Assembly (NCBI RefSeq): GCF_030068615.1
Contig: NZ_JASJOC010000002.1
Coordinates: 248,001 to 312,000, forward strand
Direction: 5' to 3'
From: Halostagnicola sp. A-GB9-2
GTDB taxonomy: Archaea > Halobacteriota > Halobacteria > Halobacteriales > Natrialbaceae
DNA: 64,000 nucleotides
Shown: piece after piece, positions 8,801 to 16,223 of the stretch
How positions within the stretch are numbered: position 1 is the first letter of the stretch
How the letters are laid out: every line of letters begins with the position of its first letter
Position numbers and translations under genes: made by a program
The notes under the pieces: generated by a model
Told to the model about the DNA's origin: nothing
Database searches by the model: none
The model's input: only the letters and a program-made list of their open reading frames with translations

Positions 8801-9991
8801 GGTATTTACCGAATCGAACACACGGCGGACGGAACCGGAACGGCCGCGTTCTCGTTCTCTCTCGACGACCAGACGATCGCGCGGGAGGAGTCGGCGTCGG
8901 CGGACACCACGCTCACTAACACGCTCGAGATCGACGTGGCGGACCTCGAGTTCGCGGTGACCGCAGAAAGCGACGATCTCGAGGTAACCGCCGTGGACGA
9001 GACGAACGTCGGAACGCTCCCAGCCGGAGAATCCCAGTCGGTCGAGTGGGAGGTGACGGCGACTGCGGAGGCTCCCAGCGACGAATACGAGTTGACTGCT
9101 ACGGTTACGTTCGTCCAAGACGGCGAGCAACGGGAGTTTATCCGAAGCGATTCGATCGCGGTTTCCGAACCCCTGACGGTTCCGTATGGACTCAACTCGG
9201 GTGGCGAAGACATCGACGATCCGTCCGTCGAGATCGACGGCCTCGAGTTCGAGACGTTGCCGAACTCGTCCGTGACGCCCACCGACGACCTGAATCCGAA
9301 CTCTACGGGAGAATCGATCGAGGATACCGACCATCAAGCGCTCTATCGAAGCGAACACTACGGCCAGAACCTCGGATACGATATCGCACTTCCTAACGGC
9401 ACTTACGACGTGAGACTCCACTTCGCGGAGCACTGGGACGGCGCCTTCGAAGAGGGCGTCCGCGTGTTCGATCTGGATGTTCAGGGCGAACCCATCCGCG
9501 AGGACTACGATATCTACGCCGAGGTCGGTGCCCTCACGGCGACGTCGATCACGGTCGAAGACGTTGAGGTGAACGACGGAATACTGTCCATCGCTTCGAA
9601 TACGGAAGCGGACAACACGAAATTCAGCGGGTTCGAAATCCGCGACGAGATCGACGACGGCGACGGTGAAAACGGTGACGACGGGACGATCGAACTCGAC
9701 GGAGAAATAAGCGGATGGATGGGGACGTCGCCGTCAGCAATCGACGGCGAGACGAACCCGACGCTCTCGCTTGAAGCGGGCGAGGCGTACACCGTCGAGT
9801 GGACGAACACCGACGGACGGGCCCATAACTTCGCGATCGAGAACGCCGACGGCGACGAGATACTCGCGTCCGACCTGCTGAGCGACGAGGGCGAAACCCA
9901 GACCGTCGAGTTCACCGCGACCGACGAGATGGCCGAATACGTCTGTCAGCCGCATCCGGTCGATATGCGAGGAGCGATGGAGGTGAACTGA
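5858..9991 (+). CDS. Secreted multidomain protein: cupredoxin, CARDB, ThuA, PQQ-type sugar dehydrogenase, malectin, cupredoxin
   Basis: The 1377-residue protein starts with a Tat signal (RRLFMQATGGAGVAG). A Gly/Pro/His linker with repeated GPPDHA units (6022-6126) leads to a blue-copper domain (6133-6417) with His in YHNF and Cys, His, Met in FCDPHPDEM. A CARDB-like domain (~6421-6715), a ThuA-like domain (~6733-7425) and a glucose/sorbosone dehydrogenase propeller (~7456-8815, with YAMGFRNPFRFS and GNILRITP motifs) follow. Then come a second Ig-like domain (~8830-9177), a malectin-like sugar-binding domain (~9178-9651) and a second cupredoxin (~9694-9988) with His, Cys, His, Met. I infer an extracellular sugar oxidase passing electrons to copper. 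It has no C-terminal anchor. Its TGA directly abuts the stop of the opposite-strand gene. Confidence 0.9.
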   Translation: MSDTRDRERKIRLNRRLFMQATGGAGVAGLIGISGQAGAQAENVIELESIEIGGGHGGGPPDHAGPPDHANGQGPPDHAGPPDHAGPPGHGDCEYAWIGVSPTEIEDERNPTLSLVAGEAYTLEWTNTDGEYHNFVIEDDDGNELLASDGVSEEGQMETVEFTATDEMAAYFCDPHPDEMRGAIEVGEPAVFEVSDLDPTDITVTRGDPIDVSATITNTGSNYGAQTIEYRINGDTITGDPLTLEADEDATISFEDVDTTDLPAEEYTHSIASDDDEASGTLTVEPSEEDEVNVLVFSVTDEFRHDIIEFGNEQIQAMDDQIAAETGAEEVTVDVIDDPDGDASAFPSAVDELEQYDTIVWNSTTGSVLDADQRDAFEQYIQSGGGYAGIHAASDTHYDWEWYGDLVGAYFDGHPENQEGEVAVEDRVHPSTQHLPARWEVYDEYYDFDRNPRGDVHVLATLDEDSYDGAEMSRADHPIAWCHRYQGGRSWYTGLGHTEEVFEDEDFLEHVLYGILWSGDFVEGDSSPTVWDSYDRVELTNEVDAPMSMTIAPDGRAFVIQRHEDVVAIDPDTHEVTTALEREFYSGHEDGGLGAAFDPNFEDTGWLYLYYSPVDDELDPDDEMPYNLLSRFEVDGDQIDPDSEVELLRVHQQREECCHSAGEIQFGPDGHLYLSTGDNVTPFESDGFTPIDETSTDPNIADAQGTSGDSSDLRGNILRITPKDDGSYSIPDDNLFTEAQGYEDELEEGLVRPEIYAMGFRNPFRFSVDEETGWTYMADYGPDSNEWGDDRGPIGIREYNQIREAGNWGWPFVRGPGYPYYEYDFAAGESGEPFDPDGPINDSVNNDGLEQLPPVEESTFYVPQGSWDDYLDAPEDGIWDVPEQAPHPEVSDGAPNGGPLVRLDDDRADTALPDYFDGKWFIGEWNNGNFHVVSFDDDGELLEISPFLPELDLESPHDMEIGPDGRFHYIEWGAGFDGDGPGIYRIEHTADGTGTAAFSFSLDDQTIAREESASADTTLTNTLEIDVADLEFAVTAESDDLEVTAVDETNVGTLPAGESQSVEWEVTATAEAPSDEYELTATVTFVQDGEQREFIRSDSIAVSEPLTVPYGLNSGGEDIDDPSVEIDGLEFETLPNSSVTPTDDLNPNSTGESIEDTDHQALYRSEHYGQNLGYDIALPNGTYDVRLHFAEHWDGAFEEGVRVFDLDVQGEPIREDYDIYAEVGALTATSITVEDVEVNDGILSIASNTEADNTKFSGFEIRDEIDDGDGENGDDGTIELDGEISGWMGTSPSAIDGETNPTLSLEAGEAYTVEWTNTDGRAHNFAIENADGDEILASDLLSDEGETQTVEFTATDEMAEYVCQPHPVDMRGAMEVN

Positions 9992-11665
9992 TCAATCCGC
10001 AGGACGGACGTCCGTCACGGTACCGACGCCCTTGCTTCGGCCCTCGCGGAAGACGAATCGCTGTCCCTCCTCGACAAGGTACGGGCGGAACTTGAACTCG
10101 ACCGTCGTCTTCCCCTTATCCCCCGGGAGGAGCCGCCCGTTCTCCGGATAGAACGCAGCGGCTTCGCCGATCGTCTCGAGGTGGACGACGGGTTCGTATC
10201 CCTCGCCGATGCGGGTGGGATGGTTCAGGACCATGACCTCCGCTTCGAACTCTCGGACGGGTTGGGGATCGGCGTCGGCGGGCAAGAGAACCATCCCGCG
10301 GCTGATGGCGTTCTCCTCGATTCCTTTGAGCGCGATGCCGACGATCCGACCGGCCTGAGCCTGGTCGACCCGGTGATAGTGCATCTCGATGGAACGCACT
10401 TCGACCTCCTCGAATCGGCCGTCGGGCATCGGGCCGAGCAATAATTCGTCGCCCGCCTCGACGGATCCCGACATAACTGTTCCCGAGGCGACCGCACCGA
10501 CGCCGGTCACGGAGTAGCTCCGGTCGACGTACATTCGGAACTCCCCGTCGTTACCCGCCGTCTTCGGAAGCCTGTCGAACAGTTCGTCGAGCGTCTCGAG
10601 GCCCTCCATCGTGATCGCGCTGGTGCCGACGATGGGGACGACGGTGTCGTCGATCTCGTCGATCGCGGCGTCGATGCCGTGGCGTTCGACGCTGAGGGGC
10701 GATTTGCCGACCTCTCGGAGCAGGCGCTCGACCTCCCGCTCGACTTCGCCGACGCGCTCTTCGTCGACGGCGTCGACTTTGGTGATCGCGACGATGGTCG
10801 GCAGTTCCGTCGCGAGCAGGATGCCGAGGTGTTCGCGGGTCACCCGAGTCGGACCGTCGTCGGCTTCGACCACCAGCAGGCCGTAATCGAGCTTCTGGCC
10901 GACCAATCCGCGGATCGTCGTCCGAAGCCACGGCTCGTGACCGACGGTGTCGACGAACGAGACGAGGCGATCGGCCTCCTCGACGACCTGCGCGCGGTCG
11001 CTCTTGCGATTCGGGTTCCTCACGCGGATCGGTCCGTCGTCGTCGAAGCCGTAGACGGCATAAGAGAGGTCCGCGGAAAGCCCGCGGTCGACTTCGTGGG
11101 GCTGGACGTCAAGAAACGCCCGCGTCGCCCCGTCGCCGTCGTCGGCCTTCCCGGTTACGAGCGAGCCGACGAGCGTACTCTTTCCGTGGTCGACGTGGCC
11201 CGCCGTCCCGACGACGACGTGCTCGTCGTCGGTCTCGAGGACGGCACCTTCACAGATGCGGGCGACGCCGACGAGGCCGTTCTCCTGGGAGGAATCCGCC
11301 GTGGTATTTTTCGTGGAGTCGTCATCGCGGTCCGAAGGTATCGAGACCTCCGTACCGACACCCCACGTTTGCACGTCGTCGATGTGGCAGTCGGCTTCCT
11401 CGGCGAGCAACGAGAGGATGTCCATCGATTCAGAGAACGTCTCGGCGTCGATGCCCGCGAGCCCGCCGTCGTCGGTTACGCCGACTACGTAGGTCGCTTC
11501 GCCATCGCCGGAAAGGACGCGGTGTCGCAGCTGGGCGGCTAAACTCTCACGACGCCCACCCTCGAGGTGAACGTCGCGGATGAGGCGTTCTTTGAATTCG
11601 ACGCTGCCGCCGTCCTGTTCACCACGTTCCAGGGCCCGCTCGAGTAAGACCCGGTCACGGCTCAT
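9992..11665 (-). CDS. GTPBP1-like translational GTPase
   Basis: This 557-residue protein has an N-terminal ~130-residue domain followed by an EF-Tu-type GTPase core. Visible are G1 GTAGHVDHGKST, G3 DTVGHE and G4 TKVD, then a beta-barrel domain II (YSVTGVGAVASGTVMSG) and domain III ending in FVFREGRSKGVGTVT. The layout matches archaeal GTPBP1/GTPBP2-type proteins, thought to act with ribosomes or RNA rather than as the main elongation factor. The Met at 11665 is chosen; an upstream in-frame Met at 11692 adds nine residues of no pattern. It converges on the large secreted protein with zero bases between the two stop codons. Confidence 0.9.
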   Translation of the reverse strand: MSRDRVLLERALERGEQDGGSVEFKERLIRDVHLEGGRRESLAAQLRHRVLSGDGEATYVVGVTDDGGLAGIDAETFSESMDILSLLAEEADCHIDDVQTWGVGTEVSIPSDRDDDSTKNTTADSSQENGLVGVARICEGAVLETDDEHVVVGTAGHVDHGKSTLVGSLVTGKADDGDGATRAFLDVQPHEVDRGLSADLSYAVYGFDDDGPIRVRNPNRKSDRAQVVEEADRLVSFVDTVGHEPWLRTTIRGLVGQKLDYGLLVVEADDGPTRVTREHLGILLATELPTIVAITKVDAVDEERVGEVEREVERLLREVGKSPLSVERHGIDAAIDEIDDTVVPIVGTSAITMEGLETLDELFDRLPKTAGNDGEFRMYVDRSYSVTGVGAVASGTVMSGSVEAGDELLLGPMPDGRFEEVEVRSIEMHYHRVDQAQAGRIVGIALKGIEENAISRGMVLLPADADPQPVREFEAEVMVLNHPTRIGEGYEPVVHLETIGEAAAFYPENGRLLPGDKGKTTVEFKFRPYLVEEGQRFVFREGRSKGVGTVTDVRPAD

Positions 11666-11824
11666 GTGCCTCGCTAGAGAGTCACAGAGCAAAAGCCTTC
11701 TCGTTGAATGTCACCTGTTGACACCAGACAAGGGAGATTTCAGCGCGCTTCTCTCGAGGATGGTTCGTGACGAACAATCTATTCCGGGGGCGGCTTCAAG
11801 CGTCTGGAGACCCTACTGGTACGT

Positions 11825-12004
11825 ATGAGCGTGAGTGGTCTCTGCCAGATCTGTGAATCGCGGCCGGCCCAGGCCCGATGTGACAACTGCGGGACGCTGA
11901 CCTGCGAACAACACTACGAGCGTGAATTAGGGCTCTGTGCCGACTGCGCCGCGCAGGCGCAACCCGGCGAGCAGTCGGACGAAACCGATATTCACCGGTT
12001 CTGA
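11825..12004 (+). CDS. Small HIT-type zinc-finger protein, 59 residues
   Basis: The peptide starts MSVSGLCQICESRPAQARC and carries eight likely zinc ligands: Cys7, Cys10, Cys19, Cys22, Cys27, His30, Cys38 and Cys41. The spacing fits a HIT or B-box-like cross-braced finger binding two zinc ions. The rest is an acidic tail. It sits alone between the GTPase and a small hypothetical gene. Such tiny haloarchaeal zinc fingers are usually of unknown function; protein or RNA contact is the likely role. Confidence 0.8.
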   Translation: MSVSGLCQICESRPAQARCDNCGTLTCEQHYERELGLCADCAAQAQPGEQSDETDIHRF

Positions 12005-12016
12005 CCGCGACCGGGT

Positions 12017-12093
12017 GATACCGACCTCCCTACTCTGAACCAATGATATCGACCTCCTCACTCTGAACCCAATGATCCTGGCCTCCCTTCCAT
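12017..12093. repeat. 28-29 bp imperfect tandem repeat, about 2.6 copies
   Basis: Units start at 12017, 12045 and 12074. Each reads roughly gatnncgacctcc-n-actctgaacc-caat with small differences. The third, partial copy runs into the ATG (12092) of the next gene, so the array supplies its 5' leader. Confidence 0.75.
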
Positions 12094-12364
12094 GACATCA
12101 ATTCGCGACATGCTCGGTGAATCGCTGGGTATCGGCGAGCGGTTTCACATCGAGCCTCGAGAGCTGGATATCGACAGATCCGAGGGGTACCTGGTCGCGT
12201 CCCATCCCTACGACGCGAGCCCGATGGATATCGCCGTCGTCGAAGGTTGCGACCGTCTCGCGACCCCTCCCGAAAAACAGCTGCCGGGGGAACCGATTAC
12301 GATCGAAATCGTCGGCAAGATCGTTGACGGAATGGTCGCCGGTCGCGTCGTGGACGCGGAGTGA
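12092..12364 (+). CDS. Small haloarchaeal hypothetical protein, 90 residues
   Basis: The product starts MTSIRDMLGESLGIGERFHIEPREL and is a compact mixed alpha/beta protein with no Cys and no catalytic signature. I do not recognise its family. The start codon is the only sensible ATG and lies at the edge of a tandem repeat. The gene converges with pyrF, 31 bases away. Confidence 0.65.
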   Translation: MTSIRDMLGESLGIGERFHIEPRELDIDRSEGYLVASHPYDASPMDIAVVEGCDRLATPPEKQLPGEPITIEIVGKIVDGMVAGRVVDAE

Positions 12365-12395
12365 GGACGAGAATCGGCGACGGCCAGCCGATTCG

Positions 12396-13196
12396 TTACT
12401 CCCGGTACTGATTCAGTTGCGCTTTTAACCGCTTTGCGGCTTGGCCGGCCGCTGGCGCGAACTCTTCACCTGCGTCCTCTCCCGCGAAGATGATTCCTCG
12501 AGAGGAGTTGACGAGTCCGACGCCGTTTGCGAGTCCATGCTCGACGGCGGCTTCGGCGTCGCCGCCCTGCGTGCCGATTCCGGGAACGAGGAACGGAAGC
12601 TCCGGGACCTGTTCGCGGAGCTCCTCGAGTTCCTCCGGCTTCGTCGCGCCGACGACGAGCCCGACGTTGTCGTTTTCGTTCCAGAGATCCGCCAGCGCGG
12701 CGACGCGTTCATAGAGGGGTTCGCCCGTCTCGAGTTCGAGATCCTGCAGATCCGAGCCGCCCGGATTCGAGGTCCGACAGAGGATGAAAACGCCGGATTC
12801 CTCGTCGTCGAGGAACGGCTGAAGGGAGTCTCTTCCCATGTAGGGGTTGACGGTTATCGCGTCGACCGTCTCGAGGACCTTCGCATACTGGCGCGTCGTG
12901 TTTCCGATGTCCGCGCGCTTGGCGTCGAGCAGAACCGGGACGCCTTTACCGTGGGCGTAGGCGACGGTTTCCTCGAGGGCGCGCCACCCGTCGGGATCCT
13001 CGTAGAACGCGGCGTTGGGCTTGTAGACCGCGGCGTGTTCGTGGGTCGCGTCGATGATCCGGCGGTTGAACGCCCACCGCGGAAGGTCGTACTCCTCTAA
13101 GTGGTTCGGGATGCGTTTCGGGTCGGGGTCTAACCCGACGCTGACGACGCTGTCGACCGAAACGATCCGGTCGTGCAGCCGGTCGAAGAAGTTCAT
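12396..13196 (-). CDS. pyrF: Orotidine 5'-phosphate decarboxylase
   Basis: The 266-residue enzyme removes CO2 from OMP to give UMP, the last step of de novo pyrimidine synthesis. The signature DAKRADIGNT (residues ~92-101) with its catalytic Asp/Lys/Asp set, SVGLDPDP near the N-terminus, TVNPYMGRD and the phosphate-binding PGIGTQGGD are all present. Length and motifs fit the type 2 OMP decarboxylase group. It is divergent from mgsA, with a 160-base shared upstream region. Confidence 0.97.
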   Translation of the reverse strand: MNFFDRLHDRIVSVDSVVSVGLDPDPKRIPNHLEEYDLPRWAFNRRIIDATHEHAAVYKPNAAFYEDPDGWRALEETVAYAHGKGVPVLLDAKRADIGNTTRQYAKVLETVDAITVNPYMGRDSLQPFLDDEESGVFILCRTSNPGGSDLQDLELETGEPLYERVAALADLWNENDNVGLVVGATKPEELEELREQVPELPFLVPGIGTQGGDAEAAVEHGLANGVGLVNSSRGIIFAGEDAGEEFAPAAGQAAKRLKAQLNQYRE

Positions 13197-13356
13197 GCAC
13201 TCGAGTGCAAACCCGACGGCCGAAAGTGTTGCTATCGATCACGCCCATGGCGGTGATGCGAGATCCTCCCCGAGCCTGTGGAAGTGACGCGAGACAGTCG
13301 AACGGTCCCGGAGGCGACGCCAGAAACTATCACGGCACTCGTCGTACGACCAGCAG

Positions 13357-13731
13357 ATGACGCGACTGGCCCTTATCGCACACGACGAGAAGAAACCGGA
13401 GCTCATCGAGTTCGTTCAGGCTCACGAATCACAACTGCTCGAGTACGATCTGATCGCGACCGGAACGACGGGGAAACGGCTACTGGAGGCCACCGAACTC
13501 GATATCGAACGCATGGAGTCGGGCCCGCTCGGCGGCGACCTGATGATCGGCGGGCAGGTGGCGGAAGGGAGACTCGACGGGATCGTCTTCCTCCGGGATC
13601 CTCTGACAGCCCAGCCCCACGAGCCGGATATCTCGGCCCTGTTGCGTATCTGTGACGTTCACGATACCGCGCTGGCGACGAACCTCGAGACGGCCGAGTA
13701 CCTGCTCGAGGGTGTCGACGCTCGAGAGTAG
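13357..13731 (+). CDS. mgsA: Methylglyoxal synthase
   Basis: The 124-residue protein converts dihydroxyacetone phosphate to methylglyoxal plus phosphate, a bypass that relieves sugar-phosphate stress. It keeps the family marks: LIAHDEKKPEL at the start, the phosphate-binding TGTTG, SGPLGGD with the catalytic Asp, and FLRDPLTAQPHEPDI with the conserved His. Length is slightly below the bacterial ~150 residues. Same-strand neighbours are a MaoC protein and a set of KefC/KhtU-like antiporters, which is notable because methylglyoxal controls such antiporters in bacteria. Confidence 0.95.
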   Translation: MTRLALIAHDEKKPELIEFVQAHESQLLEYDLIATGTTGKRLLEATELDIERMESGPLGGDLMIGGQVAEGRLDGIVFLRDPLTAQPHEPDISALLRICDVHDTALATNLETAEYLLEGVDARE

Positions 13732-13809
13732 CGGTCGACGGGGTTCGGCCGACACCTGAGGGTATCCTCACCAGCAAGCTATTTCCCGTTCCACCGACGT
13801 TCTCGAGGC

Positions 13810-14265
13810 ATGCCGACGTACTACGAAGACCTCGAAATCGGGGACACGCAATCCTTCGGCGACCGAACGATTTCGAAAGACGAGATCGTCGAATTCGCAG
13901 AGCAGTACGACCCACAGACGTACCACGTCGACGAGGACGCCGCAGAGGACTCGATATTCGGCGAACTGATCGCAAGCGGCTGGCACACGGCCTCGCTGTG
14001 TATGCGAGAATTCGTCGAACACGTCGCTGACGACGCCTGGCTCGGTGCTCGAGGGATAGATGAACTCCGCTGGATCAAGCCAGTCAAGCCCGGCGATACG
14101 CTCTCGGTCACCGTCGAGGTCGTCGATAAACGGCCACTCGAGGACGATCCAAGTATCGGCCACGTCGATACGAAACTCACGGCGTACAATCAGGACGACG
14201 AGCCGGTCATCACGTGGATTGGTCTCGGTATCGTCGAGCGCAAGCGGTCAGAGGGTCGTTCGTAA
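13810..14265 (+). CDS. MaoC-like hot-dog dehydratase
   Basis: The 151-residue protein has the MaoC/R-hydratase signature: YEDLEIGD at the start, EIVEFAEQYDPQTYHVDEDAA with the catalytic Asp and His, and GIDELRWIKPVKPGDTL. The family hydrates enoyl-CoA or acts on related acyl thioesters. The substrate cannot be told from sequence. It lies 78 bases after mgsA and 227 bases before the antiporter cluster, which has its own promoter. Confidence 0.9.
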   Translation: MPTYYEDLEIGDTQSFGDRTISKDEIVEFAEQYDPQTYHVDEDAAEDSIFGELIASGWHTASLCMREFVEHVADDAWLGARGIDELRWIKPVKPGDTLSVTVEVVDKRPLEDDPSIGHVDTKLTAYNQDDEPVITWIGLGIVERKRSEGRS

Positions 14266-14443
14266 CTATTTTCAGCCAGCCTGAGCAGAGAACGAGGTTC
14301 GGGGGGACGAAACCGGCGACGGAGTATCTACGCCGGGAAAGGATTACGAACGACCCTATCAGACAACTCCTGATTGGAGTGCAATCTCTGTCTCTGTGAA
14401 CTCGCTTCGGTTGCCATCCGTAGCCACACGCTCCTGAAAGCCA

Positions 14444-14453
14444 ATATATAAAG
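14444..14453 (+). promoter_or_regulatory. TATA box of the antiporter cluster
   Basis: The string atatataaag lies 40-49 bases before the ATG at 14493 and is the strongest AT-rich element in the 227-base gap. It predicts a short leader of about 15 bases. Confidence 0.65.
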
Positions 14454-14492
14454 CTCTCATACACAAAGGCCCATCCAAGAGTTGTTTGTGCG

Positions 14493-16223
14493 ATGAATGA
14501 AATTGCCTTAGCCGCTGACTTTGCGATCATTGTCGTCGTCGCGACGGTCGTCGGACTGATCGCCCGCCAGACGGGTCAGCCAACTATCATCGCGTATATC
14601 CTCACCGGCCTGATCCTCGGTCCGGTGATGTTCGACATCGTCACCGAGGACGCCCTCGTCGAGAACATGGCCGAACTCGGGCTCGGCTTCCTCCTCTTTT
14701 TGCTCGGGATGAAGATGCGATTCGACGACATTCGTGAGATTCTGCGCCCCATCGTCAATATCGCTGTCTGGCAGACTATCCTTCAGACGGCACTCGCTCT
14801 CGCAGTCGCCTGGGCGCTCGGATTCGATCCCACCGAGATCATCATTATCGCGCTCGCGACCGTCTTCGGCGCGACGCCGATCATCGTCAAGATCCTCACC
14901 GATAAGGACGAGATCACGTCGTTGCCGGGAAAGATCGACGTCGGCGTCCTGATCGTCCAAGACATCTACCTCGTCGTCGTCCTGGCGTTGCTAGGTGCCG
15001 ACTCGCTCGGGAATCCGACCGAGATAGCCCAAACGCTCGGCGTCATCGCCGTCATGATGACGTTCATCGGTCTGTTCTCGATCGCTTCCTCTCGATATCT
15101 GCTTCCGCAACTGTTCCGACGCGTCGCCGACAACAAGGACGTCTTCCTCATCGTCGCCATCGCGTGGGCATTCCTCTTCATCGCCATCTCCGAACAGTTC
15201 GATCTCTCACTCGAGGTTGGAGCCTTCCTCGCCGGCATCAGCATCGCCCAGTTGCCCTACAGCAAGGAACTCGAGGATCGGATCACGCCGATTACGGACT
15301 TCTTTATCCTCGTCTTCTTCGCCAGTATCGGCCTCCAGCTCGAGGCCGGCGAACTGCTCGCGTACTGGCGGGAGGCGGTGATCGCTTCGATCGTGTTGAT
15401 GGTCGGTAACTTCTGGATCATGTTCTCTCTAATCAACCGAGAAGATTTCAGCGTCGAAACCTCGTTCCTCGGTTCGATCAACATGATTCAGGTCAGCGAG
15501 TTCTCGTTGGTCGTCGGCTCGCTCGCCGTGGCCCAAGACTTCATCGACAACGACGTGCTCGGCTATCTCAGCCTGATGGCGCTGCTGACGATGAGTGTCT
15601 CGACGTACATCATCAGCTACAACCACGCGATCTACGCTCGAGTCCAACCGTGGTTCGAACGGTTCGAATCCGACGACAAGGAGGACGTCGACCTCAGCGT
15701 CTACGAGAATCACGCGATCGCGATCGGCTACGACGAGATCACCGAAGGCGCGTTGCCGATGCTCGAGGAGAAGTACGGCGAGGTCGTCATCATCGATCGC
15801 CAGACGGACCACATCGAAACGCTCGAAGAAGAGGGCCGATACGAGTACATCTACGGGGACTTCCGGCACGGAGAGATCCGCAAAGAAGCGAACCTCAAGA
15901 ACGCGTCGTTCGTCCTCAGTTCGACGGTGCAATCGGAGGTTAACAAAGCACTTCTCGAGGAAGTCAACGACGACGCGACGGTCTTCGTCGAAGCCGAGCG
16001 GATCGACGACGCGCGTGAACTCTACGACCGCGGTGCGGATTACGTCATCATGAGCACGTACCTGACTGCGGCCAAGTTGAGCGAGTACGTAGAGCAGTAC
16101 TTCGACGATCGAACATCACTCGAGAAGTCGTTCGAACGCGATATCGCACGGATCGAACGGGAGGAACCGGTCGATATCGAGGCAGAACGTCAAAAGCGGA
16201 CGGGAGGTGACGACGATGACTGA
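14493..16223 (+). CDS. CPA2 cation/proton antiporter fused to a degenerate RCK (TrkA-N) domain
   Basis: The 576-residue protein has ~12 membrane segments (residues ~5-380) of the KefB/KefC type. The ion-site motif in the discontinuous helix region reads GVLIVQDIYLV, giving the Gln-Asp pair seen in KefC. The cytoplasmic part (~405-540) has RCK layout, but its first glycine loop reads AIGYDEITEG instead of GxGxxG, so NAD(H) or nucleotide binding is doubtful. A charged tail ends at ~576. The next antiporter overlaps it by eight bases. I infer a K+/H+ or Na+/H+ antiporter of the cell membrane that works with the next gene product; the ion is not known. Confidence 0.92.
   Translation: MNEIALAADFAIIVVVATVVGLIARQTGQPTIIAYILTGLILGPVMFDIVTEDALVENMAELGLGFLLFLLGMKMRFDDIREILRPIVNIAVWQTILQTALALAVAWALGFDPTEIIIIALATVFGATPIIVKILTDKDEITSLPGKIDVGVLIVQDIYLVVVLALLGADSLGNPTEIAQTLGVIAVMMTFIGLFSIASSRYLLPQLFRRVADNKDVFLIVAIAWAFLFIAISEQFDLSLEVGAFLAGISIAQLPYSKELEDRITPITDFFILVFFASIGLQLEAGELLAYWREAVIASIVLMVGNFWIMFSLINREDFSVETSFLGSINMIQVSEFSLVVGSLAVAQDFIDNDVLGYLSLMALLTMSVSTYIISYNHAIYARVQPWFERFESDDKEDVDLSVYENHAIAIGYDEITEGALPMLEEKYGEVVIIDRQTDHIETLEEEGRYEYIYGDFRHGEIRKEANLKNASFVLSSTVQSEVNKALLEEVNDDATVFVEAERIDDARELYDRGADYVIMSTYLTAAKLSEYVEQYFDDRTSLEKSFERDIARIEREEPVDIEAERQKRTGGDDDD
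16203..16210 (+). promoter_or_regulatory. Perfect Shine-Dalgarno site deciding the start of the second antiporter
   Basis: GGAGGTGA is fully complementary to the haloarchaeal 16S rRNA 3' end and ends five bases before the ATG at 16216. The alternative GTG at 16207 lies inside this site, so 16216 is the better start. Confidence 0.8.

Noticed and set aside
10679-11542. Long plus-strand open frame (287 codons) opposite the GTPase gene.
   Set aside because: It is fully antisense to conserved GTPase motifs and its product lacks any pattern; GC-rich codons leave antisense frames open.
14352-14363. The 12-mer cgaccctatcag also occurs at the right end of the 45.0 kb MITE-like element.
   Set aside because: No matching inverted partner lies nearby and similarity stops outside the 12 bases, so a second element is not supported.
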